Shown: positions 1-9,045, counted from the first letter of the stretch. The stretch is 40,243 bases of DNA from Desulfobacula sp964636495 (GCA_964636495.1 CAZWSL010000031.1:1-40243), one strand, 5' to 3'. The notes: generated by a model not told the origin, from the sequence alone. Translations and numbers: made by a program.

Positions 1-1404
1 ACTGGAATGACCATCCGCGGGATATGGGGTTATCCGGTGTTACAGGGCAAGCCCTTGCTTTGTAATGATCTGCAAACACATCCTGATCGAGTTGGATTTC
101 CTGAAGGTCATGTACCTATTCGCTGTTTTCTAGGGGCACCATTGATACGAGATAAAAAGGTAATCGGGATGGTGGCTGTTGCGAACAAGCCGGGCGGTTA
201 CACGGAGGTGGAATTGGAGACCCTCATTAGATTAACCACTATCATAAGCATAAGCCGCCATCATCGTATGGCCCTGAAATCTGCGAAAAGAACAAGTGCT
301 GAACTGGAGCAGTTAGTAAAAGGTCGGACTTCCGAACTTTTAACGGCCAACAAGCAATTGAAAGACGAAATAAATGAGCGGAAATTGGCAGAGGAAGCCT
401 TGCGAGAAAGCGAGAAAATGAACCGGGCTACGTTCGAGCAGGCCGCCGTGGGTATCGCCCATGTGACCATAGACGGCAGTTTGCTTCGTGTCAATCAGAA
501 GCTGTGTGATATGATGGGCTACCCCACCGAAAAATTGCTGAGAAAGACCTTTCAGGACATCACACACCCTGACGACTTGGAGGCCTACCTGGAATACGTC
601 GACCGGTTGTTGCGGGGTGAAATTGCCACGTACAATACGGAGAAACGTTATTTTCGCAAAGACGGTTCAATCGTCTGGATTAACTTAACCGTTTCACTCG
701 TCCGAGATGAGGCCGAACAGCCCAAACATGCTATTTACATCATACAGGACATCACCGCACGTAAACAGGCTGAAGATCAGGTTGCCAAATCGTTACATGA
801 AAAAGAGATTCTTCTGAGTGAAATCCATCACAGGGTGAAAAACAATATGCAGATAGTCTCCAGTTTGTTGAGCCTGCAAGCGACCAAGCATAATGACCCC
901 CAAATAATAGATACGCTCAGGGAAACTGAGATAAGGGTAAGCTCCATGGCCTTTGTTCATGAAGTCCTTTACCAATCTGAAAACTTTTCAAGCATTAATT
1001 TGCAAGACTACTTTGAAAAACTTGTCAATAACCTGAAATATTCATTTGTCTCAGAACTGCATTCGACAGTGATCGAAACTCATGTACAAGGCATTTCTCT
1101 AAAACTGGACCATGCTATACCATGTGGCCTTATCGTTACAGAACTTGTTACAAACGCAATCAAATATGCAATTCCTACGGATTCCAACCTGATCATCAAC
1201 ATTACCGCGACCGATCAGCAAAATGAAAACATTCGGATGACTATTTCGGATAACGGGAAAAAATTACCCGAAAAAATTGATCCGATGAAGGCCAAAACTC
1301 TTGGGCTTCAATTGGTTACTGAAATAGTCACTAGTCAGTTGGAAGGGAGCTTCCGGATCGATCAGGGAAAAGGGGTCTGTTGGATAATTGAATGGCCGGT
1401 TTAA
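1..1404 (+). CDS. Sensor histidine kinase (GAF-PAS-HisKA_2-HATPase), 5' end outside window
   Basis: A cytoplasmic-looking two-component sensor that should autophosphorylate on histidine and pass phosphate to an unlinked response regulator. The frame is open to the window edge and the first visible residues are already inside a GAF domain (to about residue 85 counted from the ATG at 7), so the gene begins upstream. A coiled linker (about 95-135) leads to a PAS domain (about 138-255) with the usual PAC end. The H-box reads EIHHRVKNNMQ (about 273-283), which is typical of the HisKA_2/HWE-like class, followed by a HATPase_c domain with N-box (VTELVTNAIKYA) and a G1-like SDNGKKLP. No transmembrane segment is visible. 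No response regulator gene is adjacent, so its pathway is unknown. Confidence 0.85.
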   Translation, partial: TGMTIRGIWGYPVLQGKPLLCNDLQTHPDRVGFPEGHVPIRCFLGAPLIRDKKVIGMVAVANKPGGYTEVELETLIRLTTIISISRHHRMALKSAKRTSAELEQLVKGRTSELLTANKQLKDEINERKLAEEALRESEKMNRATFEQAAVGIAHVTIDGSLLRVNQKLCDMMGYPTEKLLRKTFQDITHPDDLEAYLEYVDRLLRGEIATYNTEKRYFRKDGSIVWINLTVSLVRDEAEQPKHAIYIIQDITARKQAEDQVAKSLHEKEILLSEIHHRVKNNMQIVSSLLSLQATKHNDPQIIDTLRETEIRVSSMAFVHEVLYQSENFSSINLQDYFEKLVNNLKYSFVSELHSTVIETHVQGISLKLDHAIPCGLIVTELVTNAIKYAIPTDSNLIINITATDQQNENIRMTISDNGKKLPEKIDPMKAKTLGLQLVTEIVTSQLEGSFRIDQGKGVCWIIEWPV

Positions 1405-2018
1405 AAACGACACATGTGTCTATCATTATGGGGTTTCTGCTGAAAAATAAAAGAGTGAACTGGTATTCATAGGGCTCAATCCAGACATCATTTTAACACC
1501 GCTATATATAGTATGCCAGGTCTTTCCAGAATGGAACTTTCCATTCAAATATATGAACTACAGGCATCATTTTTGGACATTCTGCCAGAGTGGTTTTTAT
1601 AATATATTCACGTTAGTGGATATTTGCGCCTACATAAAAACATCTTACATCTTACGGATGACCATTTCTCATCCATAAAGCCAATCATTACAATCCCCAT
1701 AGAAACGAACCTCGATTTTACAACCACTTTTCAACAGGTTTAGTTCAATACATTTAATCTTTCATCGCTGAAATATCTGATTTTAAGGGGGCTTGGTCGA
1801 GCTTCAAAGATAAAGTCTTCAATAATATTGATTTGTAGATAAAAGATTAAATTCTATACATAAACTTTCCCCTTGCATTTTCAAGCTAGGAGTGGTTATC
1901 TCCAGAAGTTGAATTGATTGGAATTTACAAGATATGTAGACCTGGATAATTACTTTTTAGATTATTGAAAAAAATTAAATTGACTTTGTGTTATCAAAAA
2001 TAATTCATCGGGGAAACA
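1405..2018. other. AT-rich intergenic stretch without a recognisable gene
   Basis: About 600 bases between the kinase and yccF. Reading all frames gives only short, unconvincing open stretches, the longest about 50 residues with no family resemblance. No tRNA, repeat array or clear terminator was seen. It may hold the yccF promoter. Confidence 0.5.
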
Positions 2019-2405
2019 ATGATATTGATTCTCAACATTCTATGGTTTATCTTTGGCGGTGGTTTTCTGGCTTGGCTCCTTTGGATCCTGCTAGGGGGAC
2101 TTCTTTTTGTTACCGTGATTGGGATCCCTTTTGGCTATGCAGCATTCAGGATTGCCGGGTTTGCAGCATTCCCGTTCGGAAAAGAGCTTGTGGATGCCAG
2201 TACCATGGGTGAAAAAAGGGTTGTTGGGACCTCTCTTGCCAACTTTTTATGGATTATTCTGGCCGGGATCTGGCTTGCTGTTGCCCATATCATTAGCGGA
2301 ATAAGCCTTTGCCTGACTATTATCGGTATCCCTTTCGGATTTGCCCACTTCAGGTTAGCCGGAGTCTGCTTTGCCCCCTTAGGCAAAAAAGCTGTTTCCA
2401 AATAG
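2019..2405 (+). CDS. yccF: YccF family inner-membrane protein
   Basis: A 128-residue membrane protein of the YccF (DUF307) family, whose biochemical role is not established. It shows the duplicated architecture of the family: two hydrophobic halves, each ending with an IGIPFG motif (about residues 34-40 and 102-108) followed by an F-R-L/I-A-G segment. A short polar connector (KELVDASTMGEKR) joins them. The ATG at 2019 follows a GGGGA ribosome-binding site. It stands alone between a long AT-rich region and a decayed transporter gene, so context adds nothing. Family assignment is firm; function is not. Confidence 0.85.
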   Translation: MILILNILWFIFGGGFLAWLLWILLGGLLFVTVIGIPFGYAAFRIAGFAAFPFGKELVDASTMGEKRVVGTSLANFLWIILAGIWLAVAHIISGISLCLTIIGIPFGFAHFRLAGVCFAPLGKKAVSK

Positions 2406-2576
2406 GTGAATTTGGTGCTCATACATCATTCTAACAAACCAGAAAAGAATAGAATCATAGGCTGTTTTTCAAATCAAATTTGACTATTTCAAACCTATTT
2501 TGCCGGCCATTTATCTCAATTTTAATGCCGGAATTTTATTGGCGCTTATCAAAAAATGAAAACCGAAAATAAAGTA

Positions 2577-2783
2577 ATGGGATTCAAAGAGTGAGTTTTA
2601 ATAGTCGTCCTGTCTGTCTTATGGGGAGGCTCCTTTTTTTTCATAGAGGTGGCTGTTAAGGAACTGCCGCCGCTGACAATAGTGTTATGTAGGGTTTCAA
2701 TAGCGTCTGTCATCCTCCTCTCTGTTTTATATTTAAAAGGTGAGAATATGTCCTTTACCCGGAATATATGGCAGGGTTTTTAA
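2577..2783 (+). pseudogene. EamA/DMT-family transporter remnant
   Basis: The N-terminal end of a drug/metabolite transporter of the EamA family. From the ATG at 2577 the frame reads five residues, then TGA (2592-2594), then continues with the family's hallmark first helix (VLSVLWGGSFFFIEVAV) and the PPLTIVLCRVSIAS second helix up to a TAA at 2781. The in-frame TGA sits where family members usually have tryptophan before the first helix, so a TGG to TGA change is the simplest explanation. Only about 68 of some 290 residues remain and nothing of helices 3-10 follows. It is read as a dead, truncated gene rather than a selenoprotein. Confidence 0.7.
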
Positions 2784-2870
2784 AAAATTCAGATGAAAAG
2801 AGAACAGGCTGTCTTAGCTGACAGGAGTGTCATGGATCAGGATGAATATCACCCTGTTGATGGTGAAATC

Positions 2871-3536
2871 TTAAAAGCCATAAAATGCCGCAATATATTC
2901 CTGATGGATGTCAAAACCCCACTGTTCATGCTTTATTATGCTGACGGCAGCCTCCCTGTTGCCCTTGCGGATGCTCTCCATAAATCTGATATGCTCGGAA
3001 AGGTTGATTTTCTCCCACTGAACATTATAGGGTTGCAGGGGAAAATTGTACAACCGCTGTTTGATAGGATCAACTATTCTTTTTACAAGTGTGTTACCGG
3101 CCAGGTCCAGAAAAATGTCATGGAATTCCAAATTGAGTGAATAGTATTCAGCAAATTCACCATTTTCAAGTGCGTGATGCATCCTGTTATTCAACAGGCC
3201 CATCTGATCAAGATGATCCATGGTAAACAGCGGAAAGGCACAGCGGACAGCTTCAGATTCAAGGTTTGCCAGCACCTCATAAGATTCCATGACTTCTGTT
3301 TTTGTCAGTTGATTTATCAGGACACCTTTACGGGGGAAGATAGTGATGAAACCCTCGGCCTCCAGTTGAATGAGGGCATCTCTGAGCGGAGCCCTGCTGA
3401 TTTGAATCGTTTCACAGATTCTGGCCTGGTTAAGATATTTTCCCGATGTAAGCCCTCCTGCTCTCATCTCCTGACAGAGATAGTCATATACTTTTTCTCT
3501 TAACGATTTTGGTCTATTTTTCTTCATAAAATTCAA
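2871..3536 (-). CDS. GntR family transcriptional regulator (FCD type)
   Basis: A 221-residue DNA-binding repressor or activator of the FadR/FCD branch of GntR. The winged-helix domain covers about residues 10-75 (SLREKVYDYL, then ISRAPLRDALIQLEAEGFI). The all-helical FCD ligand domain follows, with histidines spaced as in metal-binding FCD proteins (in LEFHDIF, SEHIRF and IIKHEQW). It is transcribed away from the MttB-type methyltransferase gene across a 392-base region that contains three copies of a GATATATCAGA-type palindrome, so it probably controls that operon and itself, with the methylated amine or a product as effector. The start may be the ATG at 3536 or three codons later at 3527. 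Confidence 0.88.
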   Translation of the reverse strand: MNFMKKNRPKSLREKVYDYLCQEMRAGGLTSGKYLNQARICETIQISRAPLRDALIQLEAEGFITIFPRKGVLINQLTKTEVMESYEVLANLESEAVRCAFPLFTMDHLDQMGLLNNRMHHALENGEFAEYYSLNLEFHDIFLDLAGNTLVKRIVDPIKQRLYNFPLQPYNVQWEKINLSEHIRFMESIRKGNREAAVSIIKHEQWGFDIHQEYIAAFYGF

Positions 3537-3566
3537 TATCTTCTATTTTAAATTAAACGTCCAGAA

Positions 3567-3580
3567 CAGATATATCAGAT
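3567..3580. promoter_or_regulatory. Candidate GntR operator (regulator side)
   Basis: CAGATATATCAGAT, about 30 bases upstream of the GntR start. It shares the GATATATCAGA core with the two sites on the methyltransferase side, suggesting autoregulation. Confidence 0.5.
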
Positions 3581-3708
3581 TGTTTTAAAATGTCAAGCCC
3601 CTGCGGATAGTGCGGTGTTGTGAAAAGACTGGTAAGATGCTTAACCATTCATAATAAAAGGTAAAAATTAAATAATTATACGGGAAATATGTTTTTATTA
3701 AAAAGTGC

Positions 3709-3738
3709 TTGACAATGTTTTCAGGTTCAATATATATC
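3709..3738 (+). promoter_or_regulatory. Sigma-70 type promoter of the MttB1 operon
   Basis: A perfect -35 box TTGACA (3709-3714) is followed at 16-18 bases by TATATA/TATATC (3731-3738). The candidate GntR palindrome begins at 3732, so it overlaps the -10 box, as expected for a repressed promoter. The leader to the gene start would be about 185 bases. Confidence 0.6.
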
Positions 3739-3764
3739 AGAATTTAGATTTCTGATATATCAGA
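3732..3764. promoter_or_regulatory. Two overlapping palindromes, probable GntR operator
   Basis: An inverted repeat with perfect 11-base arms ATATATCAGAA (3732-3742) and TTCTGATATAT (3750-3760), separated by 7 bases. It overlaps a perfect 14-base palindrome TCTGATATATCAGA at 3751-3764. Both contain the same core found just upstream of the divergent GntR gene. Confidence 0.6.
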
Positions 3765-3928
3765 TTTGGAGGAGCCAGTCAGATATATTCATAAATCCTG
3801 GTAATAAGCACAATTAATTTTTGCAATAAAATCCACTAACAGCGATTTTTACCTGAAATATGGATGAAAATATAGTGTTGTGACCCGTGCGTAATATATT
3901 AAATTATTGTTATCAGTGAGGTGTTTAA

Positions 3929-5356
3929 TTGAACAGGTATACAAGTATCAGCATGTTGAAAAGGGAAGATCTTGACCGGATTCACGGACAGACCATAAAA
4001 GTTCTTGAAGAAACCGGTGTCTCTTTTCATTGTGAAGAGGCATTGTCAATATTTAAAAAGGCAGGCGCAAGAGTCAATGGCAATGTGGTATATATAACCG
4101 GGAAAATGGTTGAACAGGCAGTTGCAGATGCGCCTTCTCACTTTACCTGGCATGCAGCAGACAGTGATAATAATCTTGTGGTCGGCGGCAGCCAGGAGAG
4201 GGTCCATGTGATGCTGAGTCACGGGACTGTCTATATCCAGGATATGGATTCTGGAAAAAGAAAAGCAGTACTGACGGATCTTGCCAATATCTACAAACTG
4301 GGCCAGGCCAGCCGTGTCTGCAATGTGCTGGGCCAGGTGCCGGTGGAACCGTCAGATATTGAAGCTGAAAACAGATATCTTTACATTACCCGGGAACTGC
4401 TCAGGCATAGCAGCAAACCACTGGTATCACACCCGGTCGAGAATCAGGCACAGGTCAAAGATGTCTTCTCAATGGTAGAGATTGTCATGGGCAGCGGATA
4501 CCTTGATGAACATCCGGCTGTGGGCGTATCCATATGTGCCTTGAGTCCTTTGAAATATTCACCCGATTCCTGTGAGACTTTGATTGCCTATGCCAGAAAA
4601 CGGCAGCCTCTTCTTGTCCTGACATGTGCCATGAGTGGTATTACCGCCCCCATTCATACAATAGGAGCGGTCATTCTTCAGAATGCTGAAACGCTTTCAG
4701 GACTGGTGCTGGCCCAGTTGATCAGTCCGGGAACTCCTTTTGTATACTGCCCTGCATCGGCAGTACCCAATATGAGAAGCGGCAGTTATATAACAAGTTC
4801 ACCTGAATCAAACCTGATCAATATTGCAGGTCTTCAAATGGCAAGAGAGATGTATCATCTGCCAACCAGAACCATGGCAGGCCTGACAGATTCAAAAACA
4901 GTTGACTGCCAGGCAGGATTTGAAACCATGCAGAATTTTACCACCATGATGCTTGCGGGAGCCAATCTGATAAATGAGTGTGTCGGTGTGCTTGATTCAA
5001 TCATGACGGTTTCCTATGAAAAATTCATCATTGATGAAGAGATGATATCCCGGGTTCTCAGAATTGTAAAAGGAGTGGATGTCAGTGAAAATGCATTTGA
5101 TATCAGTGCGATCCAGGAAATCGGTCAGAATGGTAACTATTTAATGCATCCTTCCACCTTTTCCCAATGTCGCAATCTATGGTCACCTGAAGTGTCTGAT
5201 ACCAGTTCGTATGAGGTATGGGAGCAGAACGGTTCCCTGGATATTGTTACCCGGGCAAATCAAAAATTTAAAGAGAGGCTGGCAGCATGTCCTGATATTC
5301 TGGTGGATAAGAAAACAGATGCAGCTCTGACCCGTTTCATCCAGTCTAAAATATAA
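3929..5356 (+). CDS. MttB superfamily (non-pyrrolysine) methyltransferase, copy 1
   Basis: A 475-residue trimethylamine methyltransferase family (COG5598) protein, expected to fold as a TIM barrel and move a methyl group from a quaternary or tertiary amine to a corrinoid protein. True MttB carries pyrrolysine at an in-frame TAG; this frame has none and ends with TAA, so it belongs to the MtgB-like branch, which includes glycine-betaine demethylases. The best start is TTG at 3929 after GAGGTG; it aligns with the ATG start of the second copy at 24396. It lies 42 bases before a dimethylglycine/sarcosine dehydrogenase-like gene and behind a GntR-controlled promoter. No corrinoid protein gene is in the window. 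Substrate (betaine, proline betaine, carnitine or other) cannot be read from sequence. Confidence 0.88.
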   Translation: MNRYTSISMLKREDLDRIHGQTIKVLEETGVSFHCEEALSIFKKAGARVNGNVVYITGKMVEQAVADAPSHFTWHAADSDNNLVVGGSQERVHVMLSHGTVYIQDMDSGKRKAVLTDLANIYKLGQASRVCNVLGQVPVEPSDIEAENRYLYITRELLRHSSKPLVSHPVENQAQVKDVFSMVEIVMGSGYLDEHPAVGVSICALSPLKYSPDSCETLIAYARKRQPLLVLTCAMSGITAPIHTIGAVILQNAETLSGLVLAQLISPGTPFVYCPASAVPNMRSGSYITSSPESNLINIAGLQMAREMYHLPTRTMAGLTDSKTVDCQAGFETMQNFTTMMLAGANLINECVGVLDSIMTVSYEKFIIDEEMISRVLRIVKGVDVSENAFDISAIQEIGQNGNYLMHPSTFSQCRNLWSPEVSDTSSYEVWEQNGSLDIVTRANQKFKERLAACPDILVDKKTDAALTRFIQSKI

Positions 5357-5398
5357 CACAAGAAAGTTTTTATAAAAAAGAAAAGGAGAAATAACCAA

Positions 5399-7849
5399 AT
5401 GTCTACGAGTTTACCTACCCATTCGCAGGTTGTCATTATCGGTGGCGGTATTGTTGGCTGTTCTGTTGCCTACCATTTAAGTAAAATCGGCTGGAAAGAT
5501 GTTATTCTGCTGGAGCGGAAAACCATTGCCTCGGGAACGACCTGGGCAGCAGCCGGACTGGTAACCCAGCTGCGCCAGAACCGGCAGATGAGTAATCTGG
5601 TGAAGTATGCCACAAAGCTCTATGCTGAACTGGAAGCGGAAACCGGTCTGGCCACAGGCTATGTAACCACCGGTGCCATTGCATTGTGCCAGACTAAAGC
5701 CCGTCGTCAGGAGTGGTTGAGACTTGCGGCCATGGCCAACTCCTACGGTATTGACGTGCATGAGATCGCTTTGAAAGAAGCGCTGGATATGGTGCCGGGT
5801 ATGAGTGATGACGGTCTTATCTCTGCTTTCTATATTCCCAAAGACGGCCAGACCAACCCGGAAGATACAGCACAGTCCCTTGCAAGAGGGGCCCGCATGG
5901 GCGGTGTGCAGATTTTTGAAAATACCAGGGTGACCGGTATTGATATCAAGAATGGTGTAATCAAAGGGGTTGAGACAGAAGAGGGAACAATCTCCTGTGA
6001 ATATGTGGTTAACTGTGCCGGGATGTGGGGCCGGGATGTGGGAAAAATGGCGGATATAAGCCTTCCGCTTTTTGCCGCAGAACACATGCACGCCGTCACC
6101 CAGCCGATTGATGGATATAAGGATGTCTTTCCAAGTATCAGGGATTTTGATGAGTATACCTATTTCAAATCAGAGGGTGGAGGGCTGCTTCTGGGTGGAT
6201 TTGAACCTGTAGCCAAGCCGTGGGGTCTCAAAGGTATACCCGAGGATTTCAGTTATACTCAGCTCAGGGAGGATTGGGAGCAGTTTGAAATATTCATGAA
6301 CTGTGCTTTTAAGCGTTTCCCGGACATTGAAAATGCAAGGATCCGCCATCTGGAAGTCGTACCGGAAAGTTTTACACCCGATACCTCTTTCATGATTGGT
6401 GAAGCCCCTTTTGTTAAAAATATGTTTGTGGCATGCGGAATGAATTCCGTGGGTATCGCAAGTGCTGCAGGTATCGGTCGTGCCGTGGCCCAGTGGATGG
6501 ATCAGGGTTATCCCGAGGAAGAACTCTGGCCTGTTGATGTCCGGCGATACTTCTCCTGGCAGCAGAATACCAGGTATGTTCATGACCGGGCCGTGGAAGC
6601 AGTTGGTGTTCTCTACCATAAACACTATCCCAACCGGCAGAAAACAACAGCCAGAAATGTGATCCACTCCCCTGTTCATGACCGGCTTGAAAAATTTGGC
6701 GCCTGTTTCTCACAGATTGCCGGATGGGAGCGGGCAGACTGGTTTGCCCGGGAAGGCGAGAAACCGGGACATGAATATGACTGGCACCGTCCCAACTGGT
6801 TTGAAAATCAGAAAGAGGAGCACATGGCCGTTAGAAACGGGGTCGGGTTATATGATTTGACATCCATGGGTAAATATATTGTCCAGGGGAAAGATGCCCA
6901 TGCTGCTCTTCAGTATATCTGCTCCAATGATATTTCACAGGAGAGAGGCAGGGTTGTTTATACACCGATTCTGAATGATCGCGGAGGGTTTGAAACCGAT
7001 GTTACGATCACCTGTACCGGTGATAACAGTTATTTCATTGTTACTGCCGGAGCTACCGCTGTTCACGATATGGATTACATTTCCAGAAATTTTCCTGAAG
7101 AAATGAATGTCACGATTACGGATGTGACACACGGATATGCAATGCTGGCAGTAATGGGACCGGATGCAAGAAAACTGCTCTCAGAGCTGACGGATGAAGA
7201 CCTCTCCAATGAGTCATTCCCCTATGCGACTGCCAGAGAGATTGATGTGGCCTATGCCCGTCCCCTTGCCATGCGCATGTCTTACGTGGGGGAACTGGGA
7301 TGGGAACTCTACGTGCCAACCAATTTTGCAGGACCTCTGTTTGATGCTATTGTGGAAGCCGGTCAGAAATACAGTTTAAAACTGGTGGGGATGCAGGCTG
7401 TGAATTCACTGCGCATGGAAACCGGTTACAGGCACTGGGAATCGGATATAACACCGGATGAAACCCCCTATGAAGCCGGGCTGGGATTTGGCGTCTGCCT
7501 GGAAAAAGAGTCGTTCATTGGAAAATCAGCCCTGGTGAAACAGAAGAAAGAGGGAGTTACAAAGCGGCTGGTTATGGTGACACTGGATGATCCGGATCCC
7601 ATGCTGTATGCAGGAGAACCGGTTTTCCGGAACGGTGAATGGGTGGGGGAGATATCTTCCGGTGCCTACGGATTCCTGGTGGGATCAGCCGTTGGTATGG
7701 CCTATATTGAAAAACCGGATCACACTCTCATTGACAGTGAATGGATAGAAGAAGGCAGTTACACTGTTGTGTTTGAAGGAGAGCAGATTCCGGCCAGGAT
7801 CACTATACGGTCACCCTATGATCCGGCAAATCAGCGTGTCAGAATGTAA
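5399..7849 (+). CDS. Dimethylglycine/sarcosine dehydrogenase-like FAD protein with GcvT domain
   Basis: An 816-residue two-part flavoenzyme. The N-terminal DAO domain begins with the FAD-binding VIIGGGIVGCS (about 13-23) and runs to about 370, followed by an FAO_M linker. From about residue 470 it is a GcvT/aminomethyltransferase domain, which in this family binds tetrahydrofolate and captures the methyl carbon as methylene-THF; the RMETGYRHW and EAGLGF motifs are family-typical. It should oxidatively demethylate dimethylglycine, sarcosine or a related N-methyl amine. Odd point: the TWHAAGL motif, whose histidine holds FAD covalently in mitochondrial DMGDH, reads TWAAAGL here (Ala50), so FAD is probably non-covalent. 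ATG follows AAAGGAG. It is co-transcribed with the MttB homologue, consistent with sequential demethylation. Confidence 0.88.
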   Translation: MSTSLPTHSQVVIIGGGIVGCSVAYHLSKIGWKDVILLERKTIASGTTWAAAGLVTQLRQNRQMSNLVKYATKLYAELEAETGLATGYVTTGAIALCQTKARRQEWLRLAAMANSYGIDVHEIALKEALDMVPGMSDDGLISAFYIPKDGQTNPEDTAQSLARGARMGGVQIFENTRVTGIDIKNGVIKGVETEEGTISCEYVVNCAGMWGRDVGKMADISLPLFAAEHMHAVTQPIDGYKDVFPSIRDFDEYTYFKSEGGGLLLGGFEPVAKPWGLKGIPEDFSYTQLREDWEQFEIFMNCAFKRFPDIENARIRHLEVVPESFTPDTSFMIGEAPFVKNMFVACGMNSVGIASAAGIGRAVAQWMDQGYPEEELWPVDVRRYFSWQQNTRYVHDRAVEAVGVLYHKHYPNRQKTTARNVIHSPVHDRLEKFGACFSQIAGWERADWFAREGEKPGHEYDWHRPNWFENQKEEHMAVRNGVGLYDLTSMGKYIVQGKDAHAALQYICSNDISQERGRVVYTPILNDRGGFETDVTITCTGDNSYFIVTAGATAVHDMDYISRNFPEEMNVTITDVTHGYAMLAVMGPDARKLLSELTDEDLSNESFPYATAREIDVAYARPLAMRMSYVGELGWELYVPTNFAGPLFDAIVEAGQKYSLKLVGMQAVNSLRMETGYRHWESDITPDETPYEAGLGFGVCLEKESFIGKSALVKQKKEGVTKRLVMVTLDDPDPMLYAGEPVFRNGEWVGEISSGAYGFLVGSAVGMAYIEKPDHTLIDSEWIEEGSYTVVFEGEQIPARITIRSPYDPANQRVRM

Positions 7850-7850
7850 A

Positions 7851-7884
7851 AACCAAAAGGGAGGCAGAATCGATTCTGCCTCCC
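7851..7884 (-). terminator. Rho-independent terminator of the homocysteine methyltransferase gene
   Basis: Perfect 12-base arms (GGGAGGCAGAAT at 7859-7870 and ATTCTGCCTCCC at 7873-7884) lie between two convergent genes. Read on the minus strand the hairpin is followed by a T-rich run (complement of 7851-7858), so it should stop minus-strand transcripts. The plus-strand side lacks a T tract. Confidence 0.75.
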
Positions 7885-7910
7885 TGAGTCCATACAGATG
7901 GTTTCTCTTT

Positions 7911-8828
7911 TTATGTCTGTTTTTTTTCATCCATGATCTGTCTGAGTTTTGCAATATGTGCAGGTCTTGTGCCGCAGCAGCCTCCGATTACAGAGGCTCC
8001 TTCCTTAAGCCATTTTGATGCATGAAAGCCATATGCATCAGGGTCAAGGTCATTTCTCAGATCAAGGAGACCGTCGGTTTCTCCATCTCCATCCAGGGTC
8101 CACCTTTCCGGTATCGGTGAAAATGTATTGGCATAACCTCCTGCATAGTCATAACCGGAACCTGTCAGGACAGAGAGGGAGGTGTCAATACTTTCAGGTG
8201 TGCAGCAGTTCACCAGTACGCCGGAAACCGGCAGGTCATTTACAGAATCGACAGCTGAATCAATGGTTTCTCCACTTCTCAGGCATCCGGGCAGAGTCTC
8301 ATGCAGGGTCCAGGCAATCCACACCGGTTTTGAAAACCGGCAGGCTGCTTCTGCAGCCGTTCGTCCTTCACTGACACTTGACATGGTTTCACACAGAAAA
8401 AGATCAATATGGGGTGCAAGCAGGGCTGCCTGCTCTTCATACAAGGGGAAAATTTCAGATGCGTTCCTTACAAGATCAGGCCGGTAACTGCCAGAAAGGG
8501 GTGGCAGGGCACCGGCAATCAGAATATTTTTTTTACTGATTTCCCTTGCCCTGTCCGCAAGCAGACATGCTGTTGTATTGAGTTCACTGAACAGGTGATC
8601 CATACCTTCAGCAGATAAATCTTTTTGTATGATTCCATAGGTGTTTGTCGTAATAATGTCTGCACCGGCATTGATATAATCCAGATGCACCTGCTGGACT
8701 GTTTCCGGATGGCTTATCAAGGCACCTGCAGACCAGGAAGGTTTTAGAATATCAATTCCGCGGAAATAGAGTTCCCTGCCCATACCGCCGTCAAGCAGAA
8801 CCGGTTTCTGGTATTTGATTGTTTTCAT
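7911..8828 (-). CDS. Homocysteine S-methyltransferase family protein
   Basis: A 305-residue zinc-dependent methyltransferase of the BHMT/MmuM family, a TIM barrel that transfers a methyl group to homocysteine, giving methionine. The N-terminal LLDGGMGREL motif, the first zinc-ligand region LVNCCTPE (about residue 207-214) and the C-terminal GGCCGT (about 283-288) provide the three cysteines needed. Its 3' end faces the dehydrogenase gene with a shared hairpin between them. Next to two amine-demethylation genes it may use betaine, a sulfonium compound or a methylated intermediate as donor. Neighbouring substrate genes argue for a role in methyl recycling rather than general methionine synthesis. 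Confidence 0.87.
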   Translation of the reverse strand: MKTIKYQKPVLLDGGMGRELYFRGIDILKPSWSAGALISHPETVQQVHLDYINAGADIITTNTYGIIQKDLSAEGMDHLFSELNTTACLLADRAREISKKNILIAGALPPLSGSYRPDLVRNASEIFPLYEEQAALLAPHIDLFLCETMSSVSEGRTAAEAACRFSKPVWIAWTLHETLPGCLRSGETIDSAVDSVNDLPVSGVLVNCCTPESIDTSLSVLTGSGYDYAGGYANTFSPIPERWTLDGDGETDGLLDLRNDLDPDAYGFHASKWLKEGASVIGGCCGTRPAHIAKLRQIMDEKKQT

Positions 8829-8928
8829 GCCAGCAGTTTAAATCAATAAAGCTGTTTTTTCAATATATAACATATCCCGGATAAAATACTTTGATATTGT
8901 GCTGATTTTTGATAGATTGATTCAGATT

Positions 8929-8944
8929 TGGCATCAGCTATGCA
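8929..8944 (+). promoter_or_regulatory. Candidate sigma-54 promoter of the activator gene
   Basis: TGGCATCAGCTATGCA matches the consensus TGGCACG-N4-TTGCA with the required GG and GC twelve bases apart and one mismatch in the -12 element. It is about 100 bases before the regulator start, suggesting autoregulation. Confidence 0.45.
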
Positions 8945-9045
8945 GATTCAGGTCTGGTTCAGATAAATATCTGTTCGAAGAGATTTCAATTTCCGGAGCT
9001 GGATGATGAAATGTTACGGTTAAGTATGACAGAGGTGATGTATAC

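Noticed and set aside
2592..2594. In-frame TGA in the EamA remnant as another selenocysteine codon
   Set aside because: No suitable hairpin was seen, the position fits tryptophan, and the frame ends after 68 codons, so the gene is dead.
3929..5356. Pyrrolysine-containing trimethylamine methyltransferase
   Set aside because: No in-frame TAG exists in this gene or in the copy at 24396; both are read end to end with standard codons.
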